Assembly (NCBI GenBank): GCA_036308645.1 | Contig: JAXJVH010000013.1 | Span: 1 to 64,000 of the forward strand | Origin: RUG11462 sp036308645 | Lineage (GTDB): Bacteria; Bacillota; Clostridia; Oscillospirales; Acutalibacteraceae | Length of the DNA: 64,000 nt | Reading direction: 5' to 3' | Part shown: positions 1-9,279 of the stretch, one piece after another | Numbering within the stretch: position 1 is the stretch's first letter | How the letters are laid out: the number at the start of each line of letters is the position of its first letter | Position numbers and translations under genes: made by a program | Notes under the pieces: generated by a model | What the model saw: only the letters and a program-made list of their open reading frames with translations | What the model was told of the DNA's origin: nothing | Database searches by the model: none

Positions 1-2
1 GC

Positions 3-209
3 GAATCATTAACAAGCATAACAATACCTGATAGTGTAACATGTATTGGTAGTTATGCATTTTCTGGTTGCAGATCATTAACAAGCGTAACAATCCCCGA
101 CAGCGTAACAAGTATTGGTATGGGTGCATTTTTAGATTGCACATCATTAAAAAGCATAACAATACCCGACAGTGTAACATGTATTGGTGATAGAGCGTTT
201 GATAATTGC
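3..209 (+). repeat. Three 69-bp tandem repeats encoding LRR units
   Basis: The sequence tcattaa(c/a)aagc recurs at 6, 75 and 144, exactly 69 bp (23 codons) apart, each time followed by an ACAATxCCxGA(C/T)AG core. It codes for leucine-rich repeats and probably continues left of the window. Confidence 0.9.
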
Positions 210-941
210 AGTTCTAATTTGACTATATATGGATATAAAAATTCCGAAGCCGAAAGATACGCAAAAAAATATAATATAAAATTTGCTGATTTAAATCATA
301 CTCATTCATATACTTTTAAAATTACAAAACAGCCTACTTGTACTGAAAAAGGAGATAAAACATACACATGTGATTGTGGTGAGAGTTATACTGAGGAAGT
401 TTCCGCACCCGGTCATAAAGAAGTAGTTGATAAAGCAGTAGCGCCAACCTGCACAAAGTCAGGTTTAACCAAGGGCAAACATTGCTCAGTATGTGGTAAA
501 GTCTTAACTGCGCAGAAAAAGATTTCGGCACAAGGTCACAAAATAATTACTCTAAAAACAAAAAAAGCTACTTATTTTTCGATAGGTTATAAGAACAGAA
601 AAATCTGCAAAGTATGCAAAAAGGTAGTAAATAAGGGCAAAACTTTAAAGAAATTAAAATTAAAAGTTCCTACTTTTACTGTTAAATGCATAGGAAAAGG
701 AAAAGTTAAGATCAGCTGGAAAAAAATAAAGGATGCAACTGGCATTTATATTGTATATGATACTCAAAAAGCCTGTAATTTTCCTGTTGGGGGTACCGAA
801 ATTAAAGGTAATAAGACTTCAAAAGTTTTGAAGAATTTGGCTTCTTGTGATCATTATTTTAAAGCTGAGGCTTTTATCTATAAAAACGGAAAATATGTTT
901 CGAGCGAAAGAACAAAAGCTATAAAAGTAAAAGTTAAATAA
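3..941 (+). CDS. BspA-like leucine-rich-repeat surface protein, 3' part
   Basis: The reading frame is open to the left edge, so this is the C-terminal part (about 312 residues) of a larger protein; the internal ATG at 120 lies inside a repeat and is not the true start. The visible part begins with three 23-residue leucine-rich repeats of the LRR_5/BspA type (core SLTSITIPDSVTCIG). A segment with paired cysteines and a PGHK-like motif occurs twice (PTCTEKGDKTYTCDCG, PTCTKSGLTKGKHCSVCG). A fibronectin-III-like C-terminus (KVKISWKKIKDATG) ends the protein. This layout is common in extracellular proteins of gut Clostridia and suggests adhesion. No sorting signal is seen at the C-terminus. Stop TAA at 939-941. 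Confidence 0.85.
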   Translation, partial: ESLTSITIPDSVTCIGSYAFSGCRSLTSVTIPDSVTSIGMGAFLDCTSLKSITIPDSVTCIGDRAFDNCSSNLTIYGYKNSEAERYAKKYNIKFADLNHTHSYTFKITKQPTCTEKGDKTYTCDCGESYTEEVSAPGHKEVVDKAVAPTCTKSGLTKGKHCSVCGKVLTAQKKISAQGHKIITLKTKKATYFSIGYKNRKICKVCKKVVNKGKTLKKLKLKVPTFTVKCIGKGKVKISWKKIKDATGIYIVYDTQKACNFPVGGTEIKGNKTSKVLKNLASCDHYFKAEAFIYKNGKYVSSERTKAIKVKVK

Positions 942-985
942 CTATTTGTATAAAAGGTGTAAACTATAAAGGAGTTGAAACGGTA

Positions 986-2968
986 ATGGCAAAAATTAAT
1001 GTTCTGCCGAAAAATGTTGCGGAATTAATTGCCGCAGGCGAGGTTGTTGACCGTCCGTCGGCGGTTATTAAGGAACTTGTCGAAAACAGCATAGATTCGG
1101 GCGCTAACGCCATTACCGTTGAGATTAAAAACGGCGGGCGTACTTTTATGCGTGTTACCGATAACGGTTGCGGAATTGAAAAAGGGGATATTCCGATCGC
1201 ATTTTTACGTCACGCTACCAGCAAAATTAAAACAGGCAGTGATTTAGACGCAATTTATACTCTCGGTTTCAGAGGTGAAGCGTTGGCTTCGATTTGTGCG
1301 GTATCACGTGTGAAATTAATCACAAGAACTGCGGATAATGAATTAGGTTATGCTTACGAGATAGAGGGCGGCGAAGAGGTTTCGTTTGAAGAGGCAGGCT
1401 GTGCGTTCGGCACAACTTTTATTGTTGAGGATTTGTTTTTTAACACTCCCGCGAGAATGAAGTTTCTTAAAAAAGACAACACCGAGTCCAATGTGGTTGT
1501 AAGTATTATTGAGCGAATTGCGCTTTCTCACCCCGAAATCTCATTTAAACTTATTAAGGACGGCAAGCAGGTATTGAACACCCCCGGCGACGGTCTGCTT
1601 AAATCCGTTTGTTTTTCGGTTTTCGGCGCTGAATTTTCAAATTCGCTTTTGCCTGTCGGTTATGAACTTGACGGAGTAAAGGTAAGCGGTTTTGTAACAA
1701 AGCCGACCGCCGCAAAGAAAAACCGCACAATGCAGTTTTTCTTTTTAAACGGCAGATATATTCGCACCAAAACAGGTATTGCGGCGCTTGAGCAGGCATA
1801 CAAAAACCGCATTATGACAGGTATGTTCCCGGGTTGTGTTTTAAGCATTAATCTAAACGCTTCGCTTGTTGACGTTAACGTTCACCCGTCTAAAATAGAG
1901 GTGCGTTTTTCAAATGAGCAGGCGGTTTTCAGAGGCGTTTATTATGCGGTAATGTCAGCGCTTGACAGCGATGTGTCCCGTGTGGCTTTTAAATCAAACG
2001 TTGATGAACTTGTTGAAAATGAAACCGTCAGACAGTTGAAAATCGGTTTTCCCGAAAAAAACGTTGAACAAAAAAAGCAGGATTTCTTTATAAAAACTTC
2101 TGCAAAAGATTTTCGTAAAGAGTTTGCCGAAAAGCCGAAAAAACAAGAGGTTGAGAATAGGGTAAATAACAGTATAAATTATTTTGAAAAGCCCTCTGTT
2201 TCAACCATTGACATTGGAAAACCGTCAGTTTCAACTTTTGATATTCCTTTTACAACGAATAATAAAGTGTCTGAAAATGAGATTGAATATAATGCTACTG
2301 CCCAAAAAGAGATTCGGTTGCCGATAGAGGATAAGGCTCAAATTAAAGCACAAGAGCCTGTAAAAGAGCATAAAGAAGAACCGCAAGAACTACAAGAACA
2401 TATTTCTTTTAAGTATATCGGCGAGGCTTTCGATACATACATTTTGGTTGAATGTGACGACAAAATGATTATTATTGATAAGCATGCGGCGCACGAGCGT
2501 ATTATTTTTGAAAAACTAAAGGCAAATGCCGAGCATACTCCGCAGATGTTGCTTGTTCCCGTTCAGGTTGAACTTTCGGCTGATGAATACGAGGCAATAG
2601 TTTCAAACATTGACGAGATTAATTCACTCGGATTTGAAATCGAAGATTACGGTATGAAAACCGTTTTGGTACGCAGTATTCCTATGGAACTTGATAAGGA
2701 AAACGTCAAGGAATTAATCGAAGAAATCGCAGGAAAACTTAATGATAAATTTACTGATTTTTCGCCTGAATTTCTTGATTGGCTTTATCATTCGGTCGCT
2801 TGCAGGGCGGCTATCAAAGGCGGTAACAAGTCTTCGGCTACCGAACTTTCGGCGCTTGCGGATATTGTGCTTAACGATAAGAATATACGTTACTGTCCGC
2901 ACGGCAGACCTGTTACGGCAGAAATGTCGCTTTATGAATTTAAAAAGAGATTTTCGAGGATTGTTTAG
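986..2968 (+). CDS. mutL: DNA mismatch repair protein MutL
   Basis: 660 residues, usual length for MutL. The N-terminal GHKL ATPase shows the expected motifs: AAGEVVDRPSAVIKELVENS near residue 15, DNGCGI, and TLGFRGEALASI. A long low-complexity linker (about residues 350-470) precedes the C-terminal dimerisation and endonuclease domain. The nicking motif DQHA(X2)E(X4)E appears as DKHAAHERIIFE at 498-509 (Gln replaced by Lys), and the zinc-site motif CPHGRP is at 637-642, so an endonuclease-type MutL is expected. AAAGGAG lies upstream of the ATG. It heads a tightly spaced run of genes; no mutS is visible. The next ATG directly follows its stop codon. Confidence 0.97.
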   Translation: MAKINVLPKNVAELIAAGEVVDRPSAVIKELVENSIDSGANAITVEIKNGGRTFMRVTDNGCGIEKGDIPIAFLRHATSKIKTGSDLDAIYTLGFRGEALASICAVSRVKLITRTADNELGYAYEIEGGEEVSFEEAGCAFGTTFIVEDLFFNTPARMKFLKKDNTESNVVVSIIERIALSHPEISFKLIKDGKQVLNTPGDGLLKSVCFSVFGAEFSNSLLPVGYELDGVKVSGFVTKPTAAKKNRTMQFFFLNGRYIRTKTGIAALEQAYKNRIMTGMFPGCVLSINLNASLVDVNVHPSKIEVRFSNEQAVFRGVYYAVMSALDSDVSRVAFKSNVDELVENETVRQLKIGFPEKNVEQKKQDFFIKTSAKDFRKEFAEKPKKQEVENRVNNSINYFEKPSVSTIDIGKPSVSTFDIPFTTNNKVSENEIEYNATAQKEIRLPIEDKAQIKAQEPVKEHKEEPQELQEHISFKYIGEAFDTYILVECDDKMIIIDKHAAHERIIFEKLKANAEHTPQMLLVPVQVELSADEYEAIVSNIDEINSLGFEIEDYGMKTVLVRSIPMELDKENVKELIEEIAGKLNDKFTDFSPEFLDWLYHSVACRAAIKGGNKSSATELSALADIVLNDKNIRYCPHGRPVTAEMSLYEFKKRFSRIV

Positions 2969-3928
2969 ATGAAAAAAATCCCTGTTATAGTAGTTGTCGG
3001 TCCTACGGCGAGCGGTAAAACGTCGCTTTCTGTTGAAATTGCAAAGCAGTTTGATTGCGAGATTGTTTCTTTTGATTCAATGCAAATATATAAAGAACTT
3101 TCTGTTTCCACCGCAAAACCCACAAAGGAAGAAATGCAAGGTATTAAACATCATCTTATCGACTGTATAAGCGTTGAGAAAGAGTTTTCGGTTGCGGATT
3201 TTGTAAAGTCGGCAAAAGAGATTACCGAAGACATAGTCGCCCGTAAAAAATTACCTTTGTTTGTAGGCGGAACAGGACTTTATATTGACAGCTTTATAAA
3301 CAATATTGATTTTTCCGCCGATAATAAAAATGAAGAAATCAGGGCGGAACTTGACAGAAAAGAAAAAGAAATCGGAGCGTCGGGATTATATGAATTGTTA
3401 TGTAAACTCGACTCTGCTGCTGCGAACGAAATTCACCCTAACAACATAAAACGTGTTAAACGCGCTCTTGAGATGTATTATACAACAGGTAAAAGCAAAA
3501 CAGAGCAGTTGATTGATTCGAGAAAAAATCATTCGCCGTATTATCCGCTTTATATCGGAATTAATTATGTAAACCGAGAAAAACTTTATGAGCGTATAAA
3601 TTCAAGAGTAGATTTAATGCTTGAAAACGGTATTGTGGAAGAAGTAAAAGCGTTTTATAAACTGCCTGTTTCAAAAACGGCGGTGCAGGCTATCGGGTGC
3701 AAAGAATTTAAACCGTATCTTGAGGGCAATTTGACGCTTGAAGAATGTGCCGAGAAATTAAAACAGGAAACACGAAGATACGCCAAACGGCAGATTACAT
3801 GGTTTAAACGAAACAAAGAAATTAATTGGTTTTATCCAGATAAAGACGATTATGAAACGATTAAGCAGAAATGCTTTAATCTGGTTTCAGACTTTTTGAA
3901 TAAGAAAGGAAGCGAGCGGAATGAGTAA
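2969..3928 (+). CDS. miaA: tRNA dimethylallyltransferase MiaA
   Basis: 319 residues. Transfers dimethylallyl to A37 of tRNAs reading UNN codons. The P-loop GPTASGKT is at residues 11-18 and the DSMQIY motif at 36-41; a C-terminal QETRRYAKRQITWF segment is typical of the family. mutL-miaA adjacency is common in bacteria. Start ATG immediately follows the mutL stop, so translation is probably coupled. The 3' end overlaps the next gene by 8 bp. Confidence 0.97.
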   Translation: MKKIPVIVVVGPTASGKTSLSVEIAKQFDCEIVSFDSMQIYKELSVSTAKPTKEEMQGIKHHLIDCISVEKEFSVADFVKSAKEITEDIVARKKLPLFVGGTGLYIDSFINNIDFSADNKNEEIRAELDRKEKEIGASGLYELLCKLDSAAANEIHPNNIKRVKRALEMYYTTGKSKTEQLIDSRKNHSPYYPLYIGINYVNREKLYERINSRVDLMLENGIVEEVKAFYKLPVSKTAVQAIGCKEFKPYLEGNLTLEECAEKLKQETRRYAKRQITWFKRNKEINWFYPDKDDYETIKQKCFNLVSDFLNKKGSERNE

Positions 3929-5141
3929 AAGAAATGTTCAAAACGGCGAAAGCGGTTTTAAAAAGTTTATGTTTGGGCTTTTCGGCGTTTTGATTGCGGC
4001 TTTTGTTTTGTATCATACATTCAGCTCGATTTTTGACAAAACTTACGAAACGGAAGTGGCGGCAGAGGCTACTGTTAAAGATACCGTTTCGGCAAATTGC
4101 TTTATTGTAAGAAAAGAGAATATAATTACCTCCGATAATACAGGTCATAAGGTTTGCAAGGTTTCAAACGGCGGTAAGGTTGCTAAAGATTCTACGGTAA
4201 TCAGTTTTTACGAAAACGCTTCCGATGTTGAGGTTGCAAACGAAATTAATACGCTTGAAGAATTTTTGACTTCTATTGAAGAGATAAATAAACAAAACGC
4301 TATTCACGTGGCAGACCTTGATATTATTTCTTCACAAACCGAAAATTCAATTGAGAATTTGCTTCTAAATGTTTATGATAATAATTTTTCAGAAGCGCAA
4401 AAATCTTTAAAAAACCTTCGATATTATATGGCGCAGGGACAACTTGCAACCGGCAGAGAGGATAATTACGATAAAGTAATAAATCAATGTAAAAGTAAAC
4501 TTGAAGAATTAAAATCAAAATATGAAAGCCACGAAAAAACTGTTGTAAGCGAGTATTCGGGCTATTTTTTAAATTTTGCAGACGGCTATGAAAACTCTTT
4601 GAATTATGATGATATTGAAAATGTTTCGGTATCCGACATTGAAAATGTAAAGGCCGCAAAGGTTGAGCAAAATCAAATCGGCAGAGTTATCAGCGAGAAT
4701 GAGTGGTATATTGTTACAGTTGTAAATACCGCCGATATCAAGGGAATTTCCGAAGGCGATACTCTTAATGTAAGCACTATGCTTTCTACGGTGGATGAAT
4801 TAAGCGCTAAGGTTCGGGCAATTAACAAAAGCGATGACGGTAAAAAATCGGCTTTGGTGCTTTCGTGTATGAAAATGAACGAGGAACTTGCAACATTAAG
4901 GCAGAAAGAAATGCAGATTGTACTTAAAACATACAGAGGACTTAAAGTTAATGCTCGGTCGGTAAGAATTAAGGACGGTAAAAAAGGCGTATACGTAAAA
5001 CTCGGCAGCATAATAAAATTTGTAGAAACAGATATTGTTTACAGCACTAAAGACTATGTTATTGTTCAGTCTGATTACGGCAGCGGCAAACTAAAAATTT
5101 ATGACGATGTAATTGTGAAAGGAAAGGGTATTGATGAATAG
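3921..5141 (+). CDS. HlyD-like membrane adaptor protein
   Basis: 406 residues. A single membrane segment is predicted near residues 17-37 (GLFGVLIAAFVLYHTF), followed by a long extracytoplasmic part with a central helical hairpin (about 100-190) between beta-rich halves, as in HlyD/biotin-lipoyl-type adaptors. No transport partner is encoded nearby. Its position between miaA and yggS/sepF suggests a role linked to the cell envelope or division, which is inference. Start ATG overlaps the end of miaA with GGAAGCGAG upstream. Confidence 0.7.
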   Translation: MSKRNVQNGESGFKKFMFGLFGVLIAAFVLYHTFSSIFDKTYETEVAAEATVKDTVSANCFIVRKENIITSDNTGHKVCKVSNGGKVAKDSTVISFYENASDVEVANEINTLEEFLTSIEEINKQNAIHVADLDIISSQTENSIENLLLNVYDNNFSEAQKSLKNLRYYMAQGQLATGREDNYDKVINQCKSKLEELKSKYESHEKTVVSEYSGYFLNFADGYENSLNYDDIENVSVSDIENVKAAKVEQNQIGRVISENEWYIVTVVNTADIKGISEGDTLNVSTMLSTVDELSAKVRAINKSDDGKKSALVLSCMKMNEELATLRQKEMQIVLKTYRGLKVNARSVRIKDGKKGVYVKLGSIIKFVETDIVYSTKDYVIVQSDYGSGKLKIYDDVIVKGKGIDE

Positions 5142-5838
5142 TTTTAAAAACTTTGATGAAAATTACAGTCGTGTTTGTGAGAAAATTAATGAGGCGGCGG
5201 TATCGGTCGGCAAAAGATTTGAAGATGTAACTTTGCTGGCGGCTACAAAAACCGTTCCTGTTGAAATTATTAATTATTCCTATACAAAAGGCATTAAGTA
5301 TATGGGTGAAAACAGAGTTCAGGAGTTTTTGTCGAAAGAAGAACAACTTGATAAGGGTTTTCACCGACAGTTTATCGGCACTTTGCAGACTAATAAGGTT
5401 AAACAGATTGTAGGGCGCGTTGAACTCATTCAATCGGTCGATTCATTAAAACTTGCAAAAGAAATTTCAAAGCATAGCGTTAATAAAGGGATTGTTTCTG
5501 ATATTTTGGTTGAAATCAATATCGGCGACGAGCAGGCAAAAAGCGGCATTGACAAGTCGGCGTTGAATGAATTGCTGGGCGAAATCAGCAATTTGGAAGG
5601 GGTTTTTGTAAAAGGTCTTATGACATTAGGTCCGATTTTTGAAAACAACACACAAAAATCTCAATTTTTTGAAGAAATGTATAAACTTTTTATTGACAAT
5701 AGCACAAAAATTTATGATAATATAAGTATGGATATTTTATCTATGGGTATGTCGAATGATTATGACCTCGCCATTAAATGCGGCGCTAATATGGTCAGAG
5801 TCGGTTCGGCGCTCTATGGAAAAAGAATTTATAATTAA
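5134..5838 (+). CDS. yggS: YggS/YlmE-family PLP homeostasis protein
   Basis: 234 residues with the alanine-racemase-type barrel fold of the family. The PLP lysine is in LLAATKTVP (Lys39), followed by GENRVQE and the C-terminal SMGMSNDYDLAIKCGANMVR motif for phosphate binding. These proteins bind pyridoxal phosphate and buffer its level; no enzyme activity is established. I chose ATG 5134 over the TTG at 5131 because GGAAAGGG upstream gives better spacing; it overlaps the previous stop. In Firmicutes (ylmE) it usually precedes sepF, as here. Confidence 0.95.
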   Translation: MNSFKNFDENYSRVCEKINEAAVSVGKRFEDVTLLAATKTVPVEIINYSYTKGIKYMGENRVQEFLSKEEQLDKGFHRQFIGTLQTNKVKQIVGRVELIQSVDSLKLAKEISKHSVNKGIVSDILVEINIGDEQAKSGIDKSALNELLGEISNLEGVFVKGLMTLGPIFENNTQKSQFFEEMYKLFIDNSTKIYDNISMDILSMGMSNDYDLAIKCGANMVRVGSALYGKRIYN

Positions 5839-5873
5839 GATTATGAAAATTTATTTAAAGGTGGTAAAAACAA

Positions 5874-6332
5874 ATGGGTTTTATGGACAATATCAAAAAC
5901 TTTATGTCGGTTAATGATGACCTTGATGATGAGAATTATGATTACGAGGACGAAAGCACAGAGGAAGAAAACGATGTATATTCCTATTCGGATTCTCAGC
6001 CTAAAGAAACGCCTTCTCAAAAAGGTAAATACCTTAATATACATGCTAACTCTCAACTTTCGGTTGTGCTTGTAAAACCGGAATCTTTTGCAGAGGCAAG
6101 CAGCATAGCCGATCATCTTAATCAGAAAAGAACGGTTGTACTTAACCTTGAATCAACAGGAAAAGACGTTTCAAGAAGACTTGTTGACTTTTTAAGCGGT
6201 GCTGCTTATGCAAACAAAGGCACTCTTAAACGTGTTGCTAACAGTACGTTTATCATTACTCCATATAATGTCGATATTATGGGCGACTCTTTGATTGAAG
6301 ATCTTTCGGATAACAGCGGTATTTACATCTGA
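5874..6332 (+). CDS. sepF: Cell division protein SepF
   Basis: 152 residues. SepF tethers and bundles FtsZ filaments at the membrane. The sequence has the expected plan: a short N-terminal helix (MGFMDNIKNFM), an acidic linker (about 16-45) and a conserved C-terminal domain containing VVLVKPESFAEA and LDFLSG-like segments (here RRLVDFLSGAAYA). AAAGGTGG lies upstream. The stop TGA shares its A with the start of the next gene. Confidence 0.95.
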   Translation: MGFMDNIKNFMSVNDDLDDENYDYEDESTEEENDVYSYSDSQPKETPSQKGKYLNIHANSQLSVVLVKPESFAEASSIADHLNQKRTVVLNLESTGKDVSRRLVDFLSGAAYANKGTLKRVANSTFIITPYNVDIMGDSLIEDLSDNSGIYI

Positions 6333-7072
6333 TGTCGATAGAGGCTAATAAACTTGTTATTGCCAAGTTGTCCGACGCAGTAAAAATGACGGATACAAAA
6401 AATATTCCGTCATTTTTAGGTTTTTTAAACGAAGGTGAATTTTCGGTTTGCAAAACATATCTTGAAAGAGAAAGAATTAAGTACTCTTATTACGGCGGTT
6501 ACAGCGAGGCTGACAGGGTTTATATTGCGATTTTGCCGGATTGGGCAGATGAAACGGATTATCCTTTCAGTTGTTTGAAATTCACATATAAAAAAGAGTA
6601 CAGTCTTACTCACAGAGATTTTTTGGGTGCTTTAATGTCGCTCGGAATAGAACGTGATAAAATCGGCGATATCCTTGTGAATAAGGGCGTTGCTTTTGTT
6701 TTTGTTTCTGACAGTATCGTGAAATACTGTATTGATAACATTACAAAAGTCGGCTCAATCGGCGTTAAAATTGAAGTAACCGATGAAAAAGTAATTTTTG
6801 ATATAAAGTTTGAAGAACTTAATAAAACAATTGCGTCAAATCGGGCAGACTGTGTAATAGGCGCAGTATGTAATTTTTCTCGAGAAAAAGCAAAAGAATT
6901 TATTTTAAGCGGTAATCTTATTGTGAATCATACTATTTGCGAAAGCATTACCAAAGAAATAAATAACGGCGACGTTTTATCGGTGCGAAAGTTCGGTAAA
7001 TTTATCGTTTGCAGTATTGATGAGAAAACTAAAAAGGGAAGATTAAAATTAAGTTTAAAAAAATATATTTGA
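6332..7072 (+). CDS. ylmH: YlmH-family S4-domain RNA-binding protein
   Basis: 246 residues. An N-terminal YlmH region (FLGFLNEGEFSVCKTYLERE near 25-45) is followed by a C-terminal S4 RNA-binding domain (about 185-240) with RADCVIGAVCNFSREKAKEF and a basic, lysine-rich tail. YlmH proteins bind ribosomes and nucleic acid in Firmicutes and are co-encoded with sepF and divIVA. Translational coupling to sepF through a one-base TGATG overlap is visible. Confidence 0.93.
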   Translation: MSIEANKLVIAKLSDAVKMTDTKNIPSFLGFLNEGEFSVCKTYLERERIKYSYYGGYSEADRVYIAILPDWADETDYPFSCLKFTYKKEYSLTHRDFLGALMSLGIERDKIGDILVNKGVAFVFVSDSIVKYCIDNITKVGSIGVKIEVTDEKVIFDIKFEELNKTIASNRADCVIGAVCNFSREKAKEFILSGNLIVNHTICESITKEINNGDVLSVRKFGKFIVCSIDEKTKKGRLKLSLKKYI

Positions 7073-7089
7073 AAGGGAATGTTTAAATA

Positions 7090-7863
7090 ATGTTTACCGC
7101 AAATGAAATTAGAGAAACAGGGTTTCAAAAAGCAGGTATCGGCGGCTATAAGGCAGCTGACGTTGATGAATTCCGCTTTGCAGTAGCCGATGACTTTGAA
7201 CTGCTTGAAAACAGCAACAAAGAATTGGTTGAAAAAATAAAAGTGTTAGCACAGCACGTTGAAAAGTTGCAGGAAAACGAAGAATCGGTAAAAACCTGTA
7301 TGCTTAATGCACAAATTACCGCCGACCGAGTTTTGCGCGAATCGGATAAAAAATCTAAAGAATTGCTTTCGGACGCCGAAGAAAAAGCATCTGCTTTAAT
7401 TGCCGAGGCGCAAAAGAAGGCTGAGTATATTTATGAAGAAACCAAGAAAAAAAGCGAGGAATATTTAACCGCTGCAAAAGAAAAAGGCGATTCTATAATT
7501 GCAGAGGCTGAAAACGAGGCAATTACGCTCAGAAACGAAACAGATAAAAAAATCAATGTTCAAAAGCAGGTTTATGAACGCCTTAAAAAAGAAATTCTTT
7601 CATTCAGAGATACATCTATTGAAAAATGTATGAAACAACTTGAAATACTTAAAAATATCTCTAATGCCGAATTAATTCTTGACAGCGCTTCCGATGAAGA
7701 TACAACAAATGAACAATTCAGCGAAAAGTTCTCAAAAGATACTTTTGTTCCTGAACAAAAAGAGAAAAAACCAACCGAAGAAAAAGAACTTCCCGTGGTT
7801 GATGAAATCAAAGAAGAAGAGGATGATGAATCCCAGGGCAGTTTTTTTGAATATAAGCAATAA
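7090..7863 (+). CDS. divIVA: DivIVA-family polar/septal scaffold protein
   Basis: 257 residues. The N-terminal membrane-curvature-sensing region is recognisable (FQKAGIGGYKAADVDEF, residues about 11-27). A long coiled coil follows (about 30-195, rich in Glu, Lys and Ala heptads), then an acidic, disordered tail. These proteins oligomerise at poles and septa and recruit division or envelope factors. GAAAGGGAATG precedes the start. The stop TAA overlaps an ATG, but the next gene more likely starts at TTG 7881. Confidence 0.93.
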   Translation: MFTANEIRETGFQKAGIGGYKAADVDEFRFAVADDFELLENSNKELVEKIKVLAQHVEKLQENEESVKTCMLNAQITADRVLRESDKKSKELLSDAEEKASALIAEAQKKAEYIYEETKKKSEEYLTAAKEKGDSIIAEAENEAITLRNETDKKINVQKQVYERLKKEILSFRDTSIEKCMKQLEILKNISNAELILDSASDEDTTNEQFSEKFSKDTFVPEQKEKKPTEEKELPVVDEIKEEEDDESQGSFFEYKQ

Positions 7864-7880
7864 TGCAAAGAGGTGTAGGT

Positions 7881-8369
7881 TTGCATTTTAAAAAGTATAA
7901 GCATAAATATTTAGCGGTGTTAATGTGTGTTTTTATGATTGTTGTTGATTACATTACAAAACTTTTAGCCGCACAGTTTATGCCCAAAGGCACTACGATT
8001 ACCGTAATTCCGTATCTTTTTAATTTTAGATTTTTGTTGAACGAGGGTGCGGCTTTCGGTATGCTTCAGGATAACCGCTGGGTATTTATGAGCGCAACGG
8101 TTATTTTCCTGATTGCAGGCGTTATTTATTTTATTCGTTTAAAAAGTGATGAAAAGTTTTTGGGATATGTAATTATGCTTATTGTTTCAGGCGGCATAGG
8201 CAATATGGTTGATAGAGTGTTAACCGGCAAAGTTGTTGATTTTATAACTTTCGGTTTTATGGATTTTCCGTCTTTTAATGTTGCGGATTGTTGCGTGGTA
8301 ATAGGCTGTATATTATGGATTTTATACATTTTGTTTGATATGTTGAAAGGCAAAAAAACAAATGAATGA
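7881..8369 (+). CDS. lspA: Lipoprotein signal peptidase LspA
   Basis: About 162 residues, four membrane segments. An aspartic protease that cleaves prolipoprotein signal peptides after lipid addition. The two catalytic Asp motifs are present: GNMVDRVLTGKVVDF and FNVADCCVVIG. I prefer TTG 7881 because AAAGAGGTG lies 5-6 bases upstream; an in-frame ATG at 7863 would add six residues and has a poorer upstream site. The 3' end overlaps rluD by 8 bp. The window encodes several lipoproteins that would be its substrates. Confidence 0.95.
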   Translation: MHFKKYKHKYLAVLMCVFMIVVDYITKLLAAQFMPKGTTITVIPYLFNFRFLLNEGAAFGMLQDNRWVFMSATVIFLIAGVIYFIRLKSDEKFLGYVIMLIVSGGIGNMVDRVLTGKVVDFITFGFMDFPSFNVADCCVVIGCILWILYILFDMLKGKKTNE

Positions 8370-9279
8370 AATATGCTTAAACTTTGAAGAAAGTTCTGCG
8401 GTAAGGCTTGATAAATTTGTTTCCGAAAATACCGATAATTTAAGCAGAAATGCGGTTTGTTTGCTTATTGAAAAAGGCGCGGTGCTTGTCAACGGCAAAG
8501 CAGTTTCAAAAAGTTATAAGCTGAAAAATTCAGATGAAATAACGGTTTTAGTGCCTGATCCCGTAAGTGATAAAGCAGAACCCGAAAACATACCGCTTGA
8601 TATTGTTTATGAGGACAGCGAACTTTTGGTTGTAAATAAGCCAAAAGGTATGGTGGTTCATCCGGCTCCGGGTAATTATACGGGTACGCTTGTTAATGCG
8701 CTTTTGTATCATTGCGGTAAATCTTTATCGGGAATAAACGGAGTAATAAGACCGGGAATTGTTCACAGAATTGATAAAGACACAAGCGGTCTTTTGATAA
8801 TTGCAAAGAATGACAACGCACATAATTTTTTGGCGGCGCAAATTAAAGAGCATAGTTTCACAAGAGAGTATGAGGCGATTTGCAGCGGCGTTTTTAAAGA
8901 TGAAAGCGGTACTGTAGACGCTCCTATCGGACGTCACCCTGTAAAACGCAAGCAGATGGCAGTTAACGATAAAAATTCCAAAAATGCAGTTACTCATTAT
9001 ACTGTTTTAGAGCGTTTTCAAAAGCACACTTATTTAAAACTTCGGCTTGAAACAGGCAGAACTCATCAGATAAGAGTTCACATGGCGTATCTTAACCGAC
9101 CTGTTTTTAACGATCCTGTTTACGGTAAAGGGGATACAACCAAAAATTTTGAGGGACAATGCCTGCATGCAAGAAAAATAGGGTTTATTCACCCAAACGG
9201 TCAGTATCTTGAATTTGAGAGTGATTTGCCCGATTATTTTAAACATCAACTTGATATATTCAGAAAGAGTGAAAAATGA
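8362..9279 (+). CDS. rluD: Large-subunit rRNA pseudouridine synthase, RluD type
   Basis: 305 residues. N-terminal S4 domain (about 14-65) followed by the RluA-type catalytic domain. The catalytic aspartate lies in HRIDKDTSGLLIIAKN (Asp138). RTHQIRVHMAYL near the C-terminus is the usual substrate-binding motif. The lspA-rluD order is conserved in Firmicutes. Its start overlaps the end of lspA and its end overlaps the next ATG by 4 bp. RluD versus another RluA paralogue is assigned from context. Confidence 0.92.
   Translation: MNEICLNFEESSAVRLDKFVSENTDNLSRNAVCLLIEKGAVLVNGKAVSKSYKLKNSDEITVLVPDPVSDKAEPENIPLDIVYEDSELLVVNKPKGMVVHPAPGNYTGTLVNALLYHCGKSLSGINGVIRPGIVHRIDKDTSGLLIIAKNDNAHNFLAAQIKEHSFTREYEAICSGVFKDESGTVDAPIGRHPVKRKQMAVNDKNSKNAVTHYTVLERFQKHTYLKLRLETGRTHQIRVHMAYLNRPVFNDPVYGKGDTTKNFEGQCLHARKIGFIHPNGQYLEFESDLPDYFKHQLDIFRKSEK

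Noticed and set aside
3..209. Regular 69-bp repeats considered as a CRISPR or satellite array
   Set aside because: They are in frame, translate to 23-residue leucine-rich repeats and have no unique spacers.
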